From: Acetivibrio sp. MSJd-27
GTDB lineage: Bacteria > Bacillota > Clostridia > UMGS1840 > HGM11507
Direction: 5' to 3'
DNA length: 64,000 bases
Assembly: GCF_018918095.1 (NCBI RefSeq)
Contig: NZ_JAHLPV010000012.1
Coordinates: 1-64,000, forward strand
In this document: positions 1 to 8,257 of the stretch, piece after piece
How positions within the stretch are numbered: the first letter of the stretch is position 1
Layout of the letters: the number at the start of each line of letters is the position of its first letter
The notes under the pieces: model-generated
What the model was told of the DNA's origin: nothing
Databases searched by the model: none
What the model saw: the letters and a program-made list of their open reading frames with translations, nothing else
Made by a program: the position numbers and the translations under genes

Positions 1-20
1 ATCTGGTATACTTTAGCCAT
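1..20 (-). CDS. Start of an unidentified leftward gene (partial, 6 codons)
   Basis: Reading the minus strand, an ATG at position 20 opens a frame M-A-K-V-Y-Q that leaves the window. An AAGGAG Shine-Dalgarno lies about 10 nt upstream, and a sigma-A-like promoter lies behind it. A small hairpin (CTCC, loop, GGAG) overlaps the Shine-Dalgarno. The visible peptide is too short for identification. A transposase or any ordinary gene would fit. Confidence 0.4.
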
Positions 21-66
21 GAAAACTCGTCTCCTTTCGGGAGGTACTTGGATTTGTGGTGAAACC

Positions 67-96
67 ATTGTACCAGAAAGGCTGGCGGGTTTTCAA
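67..96 (-). promoter_or_regulatory. Predicted sigma-A promoter of the leftward gene at the left edge
   Basis: On the minus strand TTGAAA (96-91) and TACAAT (72-67) are separated by 18 nt, about 45 nt upstream of the partial gene that starts at 20. Found by reading only. Confidence 0.4.
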
Positions 97-145
97 CTTT
101 CATTTAACTTTACAGAACGATAATTTCTGACAGGAGTGAAAAGTA

Positions 146-1597
146 ATGAAAAAACAATTGTCTTTATTTCTGGTATTGATTATGCTGACAACAATATGTT
201 CTTATGCCGTCGATGATGAAGTGAAAGTTTTTATAAATGACAAACGACTTGCTTTTGATCAGCCGCCTATTATTGTAGACGGCAGAACTCTTGTTTCAAT
301 ACGTGCAGTATGTGAAGCTTTGGGTGCAGATGTTTATTGGTATGAAGAAGAGCAGGACATTTGCATTGTGAAGAATCAAACGAAATTATTTCTTCAAATT
401 GACAGCAATGTTATGACGATTGTGTCGTGTGCAAATTTTGAAGAATTTATAAATATATTACAAGGTGTCTCTTTATCTGATTTGAATAAAATCAAAGAGG
501 TGTTTCTCGATGTGTCTCCTATGATATATAATGACAGAACATTGCTTCCTATCAGGGGAGTATGTGAAGCATTCGGTGCTATAGTCGATTATAATGAGGC
601 TTCAAAAAGCATCCTAATCAGCTGCAGTCAGGAATGGATAGAAGATAAAAACAGAGATATCGATTTTTATGAAAAGCTGATAGATTTTATAAAAGATGCT
701 AAAATAAATAATACGACGGTATATAATCATCGCGGAGAAGTTGAAATTTTTGTAAAGGATAAAGAGTTTTTATCCAATATCAATTACTATTACTATCTCT
801 TTTTGGATAACAACAATATTAATTTGATAAACGCAAAATACAAGGAAAAATCTGTATTGCTGGACATTGAATATACAGATAACATAGCGATGGAAACAAT
901 TATTTCAGATTATCTCAATAATAATACCAATGTGACAGTTAGAAATGCGAAGAAAGATATTGTCTACGGTATGGATGATATCGAAGAGATGGGTTTCTAT
1001 TCCTATGAAATGGAATTCTCTGTGTTTTTGAAAGATAAAAATGCACAAATCGATGAGGATTTATTTTTATATATTGACGATGAATATATCGGTAAATGTA
1101 GCGTAGCCAAAAATGATTCAGGCATATTTTTAAACGCTTTATGGGAAAATGATATAGAAAAAATGAGTGTTCTCGAGTACCTTGTTTTTGTTTCTCCTTA
1201 TGCAAAACGGGTGAATTCCAAAAATACTGTTCGAAAAATAGAAAAAATTGAATTCACAGAAACAGAGTGTAAACAATACGAAAAAAATATTATTTTTGCC
1301 GCTTTCGGTCAAGAAGAATTTGAATTATGCCGCAGTTTAGCACAAGAGATGAATCGGAATTTTGGTGTAACGCATGGGCTGGCAAAACAAGATTTTGAAC
1401 AGGGATATGCAGATGTACTCATCAGCGGTAACACAGATGCTTATTATTTAAATCATTCAGATTATTATACCATCGGTGTAAAAAACGATACCAGAAAGTT
1501 TTATATCACTGTCAGAGCTTGTGATAATGAAATCTATGAGGAGATAAAAATAGCGCTTAAAAGTATGACAAATTATGAAATTTTTCCAAATAGATAA
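146..1597 (+). CDS. Secreted protein with two copper-amine-oxidase N-terminal-like (stalk) domains
   Basis: A 483-residue protein with an N-terminal signal peptide (about residues 1-21). Two copies of the motif D-G/D-R-T-L-hydrophobic-IR-V-CEA-G-A occur at about residues 45-61 and 129-145, typical of the Cu_amine_oxidN1 stalk domain found in many exported clostridial and Paenibacillus proteins. Despite the name, the domain does not imply amine oxidase activity. Residues 165-483 form a region I do not recognise, Lys/Asn/Tyr-rich, with no transmembrane segment apparent. AGGAGTG precedes the ATG by 7 nt. The SAM methyltransferase follows about 27 nt downstream, so the two may be cotranscribed. 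Probably an extracellular or wall-associated structural protein; function unknown. Confidence 0.75.
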   Translation: MKKQLSLFLVLIMLTTICSYAVDDEVKVFINDKRLAFDQPPIIVDGRTLVSIRAVCEALGADVYWYEEEQDICIVKNQTKLFLQIDSNVMTIVSCANFEEFINILQGVSLSDLNKIKEVFLDVSPMIYNDRTLLPIRGVCEAFGAIVDYNEASKSILISCSQEWIEDKNRDIDFYEKLIDFIKDAKINNTTVYNHRGEVEIFVKDKEFLSNINYYYYLFLDNNNINLINAKYKEKSVLLDIEYTDNIAMETIISDYLNNNTNVTVRNAKKDIVYGMDDIEEMGFYSYEMEFSVFLKDKNAQIDEDLFLYIDDEYIGKCSVAKNDSGIFLNALWENDIEKMSVLEYLVFVSPYAKRVNSKNTVRKIEKIEFTETECKQYEKNIIFAAFGQEEFELCRSLAQEMNRNFGVTHGLAKQDFEQGYADVLISGNTDAYYLNHSDYYTIGVKNDTRKFYITVRACDNEIYEEIKIALKSMTNYEIFPNR

Positions 1598-1624
1598 AGA
1601 GACTTTTATGTGAGGTGGAAAAAG

Positions 1625-2371
1625 ATGATTGACCAAAACATATACGATAACCCGGTCTTTTTTGATGGCTATAAGGAACTCAGAGCCAGAGAAGATAATT
1701 ATAATATTCTGGTGGAACAGCCCGCAATGACCCGGTTGCTTCCAAATTTAAAAAACAAAACAGTTCTTGATTTAGGGTGCGGATATGGAAATAGCTGTAT
1801 TGACTTTATTGAGAAAGGTGCAAAAAGAGTTCTTGGAATTGATATTTCTGAAAGAATGCTTACAGTAGCCAAATCGGAATCCAGTCATAAAGATATAGAG
1901 TATTTATGTATGAATATGGCAGAACTCCATTTATTGAATGAAAAATTTGATCTGATATACAGTTCGCTTGCTTTTCATTATATTGAAAATTTTGGTTCGT
2001 TGATTTGTGATGTGTTCCATCATTTAAATGACGGAGGACAGCTTTTGTTTTCGCAGGAACATCCAATTGTCACTGCAACACTTGATGGAAAGGGACATTT
2101 TAATAAAGATGCGAACGGCAACTTGATATCCTATAGTTTTTCAAATTACAGTGAAAGCGGACTCAGAAATACAACTTGGTTTGTAGAAAATGTTATAAAA
2201 TACCATAGAACAATCGGTGAGTTGCTGACCACAATCGCAGAGACAGGATTTCGAATAGAGGAAGTTGTTGAACCGGTGCCGGAAGAGTGGGCGTTGCAAA
2301 AAAGGCCGGTTTTGGCAAAAGAGTTTATAAAACCCAATTTTTTGATTATTAAGGCAAGAAAACAACTGTAA
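1625..2371 (+). CDS. Class I SAM-dependent methyltransferase
   Basis: A 248-residue cytoplasmic methyltransferase of the Methyltransf_11/25 type. The SAM-binding motif I, VLDLGCGYGN, is at about residues 47-56. An acidic motif II (ID-S-E) and the motif-IV-like stretch F-D-L-IYSSLAFHYI follow in the expected order. The ATG at 1625 is preferred because GAGGTGG lies 6 nt upstream of it; an in-frame GTG at 1610 would overlap that Shine-Dalgarno. The family methylates many small molecules, and the substrate cannot be told from sequence. The MTA/SAH nucleosidase gene follows. It recycles the SAH this kind of enzyme makes, but a separate promoter lies between them, so a functional link is only suggestive. 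Confidence 0.85.
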   Translation: MIDQNIYDNPVFFDGYKELRAREDNYNILVEQPAMTRLLPNLKNKTVLDLGCGYGNSCIDFIEKGAKRVLGIDISERMLTVAKSESSHKDIEYLCMNMAELHLLNEKFDLIYSSLAFHYIENFGSLICDVFHHLNDGGQLLFSQEHPIVTATLDGKGHFNKDANGNLISYSFSNYSESGLRNTTWFVENVIKYHRTIGELLTTIAETGFRIEEVVEPVPEEWALQKRPVLAKEFIKPNFLIIKARKQL

Positions 2372-2376
2372 TTTTA

Positions 2377-2405
2377 TTGAGACGGCATACGTTGATTTAT
2401 AATAT
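2377..2405 (+). promoter_or_regulatory. Predicted sigma-A promoter of mtnN
   Basis: TTGAGA (2377-2382), 17 nt, TAATAT (2400-2405), 33 nt before the mtnN start. An alternative overlapping pair, TTGATT and TTATAG, lies slightly downstream. Confidence 0.45.
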
Positions 2406-2438
2406 AGACTTGGATTATAGTTTGGAGAGAATAAATGA

Positions 2439-3131
2439 ATGAGTTGGAAATTTGGTATCCTATGCGCCGGCGATTCTGAATTAGAGCCATTCCTGGGTCA
2501 TATTCAGAATTGTGTTGTCACGGAAAAAGCAATGCTGAAATTTTATGAGGGAAAAATAAATGGTGTCTCCATCACAGCATTGTATAGCGGTGTGGGCAAA
2601 GTAAATGCCGCGGTTGCCGCCCAGATTTTAATCGATACTTATCATGTTGACGCAGTGATTAATGCAGGAACAGCAGGAGGGATCCATGGTAAAATTAAGA
2701 TTTTTGACAGTGTTATTTCTACACAGGTAGCTTACCATGATATGGATGACGATATATTGACGGAGTTTCATCCATGGCTTGCTTCCGTCTACTTTGACGC
2801 GGATGAAAAACTATTAAATAAGGCCAAAGATGTTTTTAAGGACAGGAACTCTGTTTTTTTTGGAAAGATGGTTACCGGAGATAAATTCATTGAAGATAAA
2901 ATGAGGACAATCATTGATGAGAAATATTCTCCTTTGTCTGTCGATATGGAGACAGCAAGTATTGCCCATGTATGCTGCGTGAATAAGATACCTTTTATAG
3001 CAATACGGACGATTACAGATACTGCATCACATGACGGAGCAGACAGTTTTGAACGAAATTGTGAACAGGCTTCTGTCATTTCCAAAAATATTACTTTAGA
3101 GTTTTTAAAAGAATTCAATGATCGCTCATAA
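2439..3131 (+). CDS. mtnN: 5'-methylthioadenosine/S-adenosylhomocysteine nucleosidase
   Basis: A 230-residue cytoplasmic nucleosidase that hydrolyses methylthioadenosine and S-adenosylhomocysteine (and 5'-deoxyadenosine) to adenine and the thioribose product, in SAM recycling and methionine salvage. The length matches the family. The N-terminal acidic segment (GDSELEP, about 11-17) supplies the Glu matching E. coli E12. NAGTAGG (about 75) is the phosphorylase-fold glycine motif. VDMETASIAHVC carries the ribose-binding Met-Glu pair, and TITDTASHDG the catalytic Asp. An ATG four bases upstream is in another frame. It is followed at once by a strong terminator. Confidence 0.94.
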   Translation: MSWKFGILCAGDSELEPFLGHIQNCVVTEKAMLKFYEGKINGVSITALYSGVGKVNAAVAAQILIDTYHVDAVINAGTAGGIHGKIKIFDSVISTQVAYHDMDDDILTEFHPWLASVYFDADEKLLNKAKDVFKDRNSVFFGKMVTGDKFIEDKMRTIIDEKYSPLSVDMETASIAHVCCVNKIPFIAIRTITDTASHDGADSFERNCEQASVISKNITLEFLKEFNDRS

Positions 3132-3134
3132 GCA

Positions 3135-3176
3135 GAGAAGCTTTGCACTTTTGAATGTGCAAAGCTTCTCTTTCTC
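3135..3176. terminator. Intrinsic terminator between convergent mtnN and the surface operon
   Basis: Perfect 14-bp stem (3135-3148 with 3157-3170), 8-nt loop, followed on the plus strand by TTTCTCC. It lies between convergent genes; the T-rich side favours rightward termination, but it may serve both. Confidence 0.8.
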
Positions 3177-3179
3177 CTA

Positions 3180-6100
3180 TTAATATTCCACTAAAGTGAT
3201 ATCATCATAATAACAATCACTTACCCAGTATTCTGAGGTATAGAGATGAATTTTGATGTATGCGGCAGCCCGGTAAGTCATCGGGATAATCGACTCCAAA
3301 AGATTCCATTGCTGGGTACCTGGCTCCTCATTAAACAAGGTTCTGCCAAGCAGTGTTTTTTTGCTGTCGTAATAATAAATTCCAACACTGGTTCGTCCGC
3401 TTTCTAGATAAAGCGGTGTAAAAAGAGTATGATTTTTTGTTTTATCGATGGGAATATAGTCGCTGGCATATCCTACCGTCGCAGTCGTACTCTTATCGAC
3501 AATCTTCAGGCTTTGTTTTCCTGTGAACGCACGGTCGGTGGAAACCTGTGCGGACGTATTCTCGGTAAAGGGGGCAATAGAGGTAAAGCCCGGAACCGGA
3601 TCCGATTCGGAGAATGGTTCTTCAAAACTGCTGTTGGGTATAGAAAGAACGGTACTGTTTAGCTTATTTACCTCATTTTTTAATCTCTCCTGAACAGCCA
3701 GTCTGCTGTTTTGTTCGGAACGATCATTGTAAATGTAGAAATCAAAATAAGTTTTTATTTTTTCTGCATCTGCATCCTGAACAGATGAGAGATCGTCGCC
3801 AATGACAATCACACCGTTGTCATTCCAGTAAACCTGTTTAGAGAACGCATCAGAGACTGCCCGAAGGGGAAGAAGTGTCCGATCATCCTTTGTCTGCGCG
3901 GGGACGTCAATCGCTTTTGGCTCACCGTTTATCAGAATCTGCGATTCATTCAGAGTAACTGAAATCGTCAAGCTGTCTTTTTTCAGAGTGGCTGTCTGAG
4001 TGGCGTCATTCCAATCTACTTCCGCACCTAGAGACTCTGCAATAAATCGGACGGGGACCAGGGTACGGCCATTTTCCACAACCGGAGTTACTTTACTGTT
4101 TTGGCTGTCTATCTGTTTGATTGTGCCGTTGGAGAAGGCCAGGGAATTTCCGATAACCAAAGAGAGCTTATCAGAAAACAAATTTCTGATTTTTGCGCTG
4201 TCGCTTTTTTGATAGTCTGTCTTGCGGATAGGAAGCATCCATAGCTGCCCGCTTTTCGAGAAATAGATATTTCCATCAGACGCAATGGTCCACAGATAGG
4301 TTTCGTAACCCAGCTTATCTGTTAAATCATAGTATTCCATTGTTTCTGTGTTGACAACTTTAATCCCTTTAATGCCGGCATAGAGAAGGCCATCTTCATC
4401 AAAACGGATATAAAGCGGACGCCAGGTATGGCTGGTGGTAGAGTAAGTGTAGTCGTCAAATTTTAAAACATTGTTGACAGCTTCCGTTTCCGGATCGACC
4501 GAAAACAATGTATTTCCTGTAATAGCCCACAGTTTTCCATTTTTATCGAAAGCGACGGAACCAATCCAGCTGGGCTTATTAACGCCGGATATTTTAGGAG
4601 TAAATTCTTTTGTAAGCTGTTTTGCCGCGAGATCGTAGACAAATATTTTTGCCTGTTCCGCTACCGGTGTTGCACCCAAACCGCCCCAAATGGTAGTGGA
4701 ACCGTATATTTTGCCATCCCGGTATGCAATGCTCATGATTCCCTGCTTATCTATCAGATTGTTGACGGCTTCCATCTCTCCGGTCGCAACATCGTAAATT
4801 CCAAGAGCGCCGCCCAAAATGCCGTAAACGGGAATCGTGCCCGCGAAAATTTTTCCCTCGCCGGAGGTCATGGCAAACGGGCGATCTTGGTTTTCTCCGA
4901 TGATGCCAAGACGAGAAGGATTTGTACCGCTCAATGGAAGTGTGTGGTCATAGCGGTAAAGCTGAGCGCGGGTATAGATGCCGAAATACTGCTTTCCCTC
5001 GTATCCAAGCATTCCTTCCGGCTGGCCCAGCCCCATTGTCCTGTATTCTTTGGTGTCAAGATCGTATCGGGTGGCGGTATCACCGGCATATGCCCCGATA
5101 TACAGAGCGTTGTCACCGTTTTGATAGTCACCGTTTTCCAGAGATTGAATGGAGAAGTAACCGCCTTTTAAATCAATGTCCGTCTGCCTTAAAATCTTTT
5201 TACTCTGAACATTATAAAAGACAGGGCAGCCGGTCGAAGTATCAACTGTCACGAGTGATTCACCAGGAAAATCAGGGTTGTTTTCCAGCGTCACCCATCC
5301 GATTGCATGGGTTGTTGTGGAAACACCAAGGTCAAAATCCAGATCCTCTACTTTTCCCGTTGCCACATCGATTGCCATCAATTTATTTCTGGAAGTGAAA
5401 TAGCTTTTTCCGTTTCTGACCGGGGAGGTGTAGAGTCCGGTAAAAGTCTGCTTAAATCCGGTATCCAAAAATTTCTCATTTTTTGTATCGAATACAAGTA
5501 GGGGAGAGAGGGAATGAGATTTTGTGTACAGGGCAATTTTATCTCCGATCACAGTGCTGGTGTAAACCCATTCAATATCCTTCACCTCATAGTAGCCGGG
5601 ATTTTCCGGAATGTCATATTTCACTTTTTTGGAAGGATTTTTGGTATCAACGCGGTAGAATCCCACCAGATTATCTCCCTGCACGCCGCAGTAGAGATAA
5701 CCATCATAGTAGGAAATGGAGCGTACATAGGTTGCGCCCGGCACAAGCTGCCCCCAGTCTTCAAAGCTGTCTGTATTTTTGTCATACTTGATAATCTTTG
5801 CATTGGGGAACGTACCAATATAGATGTTGTCATTTTCATCTATCGTTGTGACAAAGGTGGCCTTTTCTCCTTCTACCATAACGCCGTATTTTTTAAACTC
5901 CTTGGTGTAGGGATTATAGCGGAAAAACAGACCGTCCGACGCCATATAGACAATTCCCTCGGAATCAACGATATGATTCCATAAGTTTTTGGCTCCCGGA
6001 GTCTCGTAAGTTGCCTCCAACTTCTGATCATCCAGATTATATACATTGAAGATACCGGGGGAGCCAGAAGCGGAGGTGTACATATAGTCTTTTCCATTTA

Positions 6101-6269
6101 CCACGCCGAACGCGGCGGAAATAACCTGATGGGATGGAATCGGTGAATTTAAATATACCGCCGGTAGATATTTGCTCTCATCAATCGTGGCCGCTGAGGA
6201 TGGGAGACAAAGGATACCCGACAGCAGGCAAACGGAAATGAAAAGGGAAATAAAGCGTTTCTTCATCAT
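3180..6269 (-). CDS. Secreted beta-propeller protein with two stalk (Cu amine oxidase-like) domains
   Basis: A 1029-residue exported protein, last gene of the leftward surface operon. A signal peptide ends near residue 26 (PSSAA-T). Residues about 40-680 form repeated strands with NHL/PQQ-like signatures (YIGTFPNAKIIKYD, VRSISYYDGYLYCGV, KIFAGTIPVYG), indicating a beta-propeller. Two stalk repeats lie at about 700-830 (NGRTLVPVRFIAES and DDRTLLPLRAVSDAF). A C-terminal module (about 870-1029, NSSFEEP...YYDDITLVEY) resembles a carbohydrate-binding jelly-roll domain. The propeller is clearly paralogous to that of the upstream gene. It overlaps that gene by 4 nt, so translation is coupled. Probably binds or recognises a glycan or partner at the envelope; no catalytic residues were recognised. 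Confidence 0.8.
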   Translation of the reverse strand: MMKKRFISLFISVCLLSGILCLPSSAATIDESKYLPAVYLNSPIPSHQVISAAFGVVNGKDYMYTSASGSPGIFNVYNLDDQKLEATYETPGAKNLWNHIVDSEGIVYMASDGLFFRYNPYTKEFKKYGVMVEGEKATFVTTIDENDNIYIGTFPNAKIIKYDKNTDSFEDWGQLVPGATYVRSISYYDGYLYCGVQGDNLVGFYRVDTKNPSKKVKYDIPENPGYYEVKDIEWVYTSTVIGDKIALYTKSHSLSPLLVFDTKNEKFLDTGFKQTFTGLYTSPVRNGKSYFTSRNKLMAIDVATGKVEDLDFDLGVSTTTHAIGWVTLENNPDFPGESLVTVDTSTGCPVFYNVQSKKILRQTDIDLKGGYFSIQSLENGDYQNGDNALYIGAYAGDTATRYDLDTKEYRTMGLGQPEGMLGYEGKQYFGIYTRAQLYRYDHTLPLSGTNPSRLGIIGENQDRPFAMTSGEGKIFAGTIPVYGILGGALGIYDVATGEMEAVNNLIDKQGIMSIAYRDGKIYGSTTIWGGLGATPVAEQAKIFVYDLAAKQLTKEFTPKISGVNKPSWIGSVAFDKNGKLWAITGNTLFSVDPETEAVNNVLKFDDYTYSTTSHTWRPLYIRFDEDGLLYAGIKGIKVVNTETMEYYDLTDKLGYETYLWTIASDGNIYFSKSGQLWMLPIRKTDYQKSDSAKIRNLFSDKLSLVIGNSLAFSNGTIKQIDSQNSKVTPVVENGRTLVPVRFIAESLGAEVDWNDATQTATLKKDSLTISVTLNESQILINGEPKAIDVPAQTKDDRTLLPLRAVSDAFSKQVYWNDNGVIVIGDDLSSVQDADAEKIKTYFDFYIYNDRSEQNSRLAVQERLKNEVNKLNSTVLSIPNSSFEEPFSESDPVPGFTSIAPFTENTSAQVSTDRAFTGKQSLKIVDKSTTATVGYASDYIPIDKTKNHTLFTPLYLESGRTSVGIYYYDSKKTLLGRTLFNEEPGTQQWNLLESIIPMTYRAAAYIKIHLYTSEYWVSDCYYDDITLVEY

Positions 6270-8257
6270 TCTTCCTCCTTGCAGATAGAAATTTTGTATA
6301 GTTTTGCATCAATACTGTAATATAAATTTTGATCCGAACCAATGGTAAACAACGGAACATTATTGCCGGTATAAGCCTGCAGATCAACAAATTCCAAAGT
6401 TTCCGGATTGATTATTTTAATGCCTTTAATATTCGTGTACAGATATCCGTTCTGATCAAAACGAATATAAGTGGGTCTCCACACATGCTGATGAACATTA
6501 TAAGGATATTCCCCGAAGGATAACTGTTCCATTTGTTCCAGTGTTTCAGGATGCAGACGGAAAAGAGTATAACCGCTCACCGCCCAAAGTCTTCCTTCTG
6601 TATCAAATTTTATCTGACCGATATGAAGAGCTTTTTTATCATTAGGAAGATGGAGCGTTGCCTGTGCAAGGAACTGTTCCGTCTCCGGATCATAGCAGAA
6701 GATTTTTGCTTCCTTCTCAACGGGCACAGACCCAAGGCCTCCGTGAACCGAAGTGGAACCGTAGAGACGACCGTTATGGTAAGCTAGGCTAATGATGCTC
6801 TGATTTTTTATCAAGCCGGGAAAACTTTTTTTCTGTCCCGATTCAACATCATAGATACAAAGGCAGCCATTATGCAGGCCGTAATAGGGAATTGTACCGA
6901 TAAAAATTTTTCCGTCCGCGGCCTCCAGTGCAAAGGGGCGGTCCTGCATTGCCTCCACTCTTCCGAGATTTTTTGGATTGTCGGAGGTTTGCAGATGATG
7001 GCAATCATATTCATACAGCCACGCATGAGGATAAACACCAAAATATTGTTTTCCGTGATAGAAGATGGAACCTTCAATCTGCCCGATGGAGATATCCTCA
7101 AACACCCTTTTCTTTAAATCATACCGAACAGCGATGTTTCCGGCGTAGGAGGAGAGATAGATATCATCCTCTCCTCCATTTTCCATGCATTGGATCAAAA
7201 ACTTTGAGCGGTCCATGCGCGGCAAAATGATGGAATGGTATTCTTTTCGATTCGGATATAAAGCGGTTGGTGTGCAGTTTCCGTGCCCTGTGATAATCAA
7301 TGCTTTTTCATCCGGGTAAAGAATCTTTAAATTTAGCCAGCCGCTGGCGCAGAGCTCATCGTTTTCTTTCATTTCTATGCCGCAGTCGCTCCATTTCAGG
7401 CTTCGGGTGTCCAACTCCCATAATTTGCAGTCTGAAATAAAATAGGTTTTATGACAATAAGGCACGGAAGTGTAAAGCCCTTTCAGTTCACCTCGGAAGC
7501 CAACATCTGCGAACTGCTCTCTCTTTGTGTCATACACCAAAAGCAGGGAACGGTTTTTGATTTTCACATGCAGCATCAAAAGATCATCTGCCATGTTCAT
7601 CGTGTAAATCCAATTTAACTCCTCCGGGCAAAAATATCCTTCGATGAAGGGGAGAGGAATGCATTTCTTTTCTTTGGGATTTTCAGCATGGATACGGTAG
7701 AGCTTTGCCACATCATTCCCAAAAGTGCCCGCATAGATATAGCCGTTGTGACAGGCAATGGAACGGACGTACTGGGCATCCGAATCCACAGTCCCCAAAT
7801 CCTCAAACATTTCTGTTTTAGTGTCAAAACGAATGATTTTTGCGTGAGGATACGAACCAATATAAAGATAATCGTTTTCATCGATGTCCATCACAAAATT
7901 GCCGGTTTCTCCGGGAAAGTAAGTCCCGTACTTTTTAAATACCGCCGTATAAGGGTTGAAGCTGAAAAAATAGCAATCCGATATAAAATACACAATTCCT
8001 TTGGAGTCAATTTTGTGAATCCAGGTGTTTTTTCCTCCGGTCGTTTCAAAGGAGGAGATAAGCTTCCGCTCATCCAAATCATATACGCAGAAACGACCGG
8101 GCATTCCGGAAAAAGTGGTGTACATGTAATTTGTCCCGTTGATCTGCTGGAATACCGAATGGATGATTTGATTGGAATTCAACGGTTCAGCGATCCATTC
8201 GGGCGCGGAATAATTTAATTTTGTCAAACAGCTTGTTGTAGTGGTATGCATGCTCAT
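6266..8257 (-). CDS. Beta-propeller protein without signal peptide, paralogue of its neighbour
   Basis: A 663-residue protein composed almost wholly of the same propeller as the downstream secreted protein. Corresponding stretches include FNPYTAVFKKYG versus YNPYTKEFKKYG, DENDYLYIGSYPHAKIIRFD versus DENDNIYIGTFPNAKIIKYD, and ICIYDVE versus LGIYDVA. It lacks a recognisable signal peptide, transmembrane segment, stalk domains and the C-terminal module. It overlaps both neighbours by 4 nt (ATGA type). It arose by tandem duplication, most simply with loss of the flanking modules. As written it would stay in the cytoplasm, odd for a member of an operon of exported proteins; a missed upstream start does not help because the frame lies against the preceding gene. 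Function unknown. Confidence 0.78.
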   Translation of the reverse strand: MSMHTTTTSCLTKLNYSAPEWIAEPLNSNQIIHSVFQQINGTNYMYTTFSGMPGRFCVYDLDERKLISSFETTGGKNTWIHKIDSKGIVYFISDCYFFSFNPYTAVFKKYGTYFPGETGNFVMDIDENDYLYIGSYPHAKIIRFDTKTEMFEDLGTVDSDAQYVRSIACHNGYIYAGTFGNDVAKLYRIHAENPKEKKCIPLPFIEGYFCPEELNWIYTMNMADDLLMLHVKIKNRSLLLVYDTKREQFADVGFRGELKGLYTSVPYCHKTYFISDCKLWELDTRSLKWSDCGIEMKENDELCASGWLNLKILYPDEKALIITGHGNCTPTALYPNRKEYHSIILPRMDRSKFLIQCMENGGEDDIYLSSYAGNIAVRYDLKKRVFEDISIGQIEGSIFYHGKQYFGVYPHAWLYEYDCHHLQTSDNPKNLGRVEAMQDRPFALEAADGKIFIGTIPYYGLHNGCLCIYDVESGQKKSFPGLIKNQSIISLAYHNGRLYGSTSVHGGLGSVPVEKEAKIFCYDPETEQFLAQATLHLPNDKKALHIGQIKFDTEGRLWAVSGYTLFRLHPETLEQMEQLSFGEYPYNVHQHVWRPTYIRFDQNGYLYTNIKGIKIINPETLEFVDLQAYTGNNVPLFTIGSDQNLYYSIDAKLYKISICKEEE

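Noticed and set aside
4922-5398. 158-codon plus-strand frame in the propeller gene
   Set aside because: Antisense to the beta-propeller repeats, Cys/His/Arg-rich shadow product.
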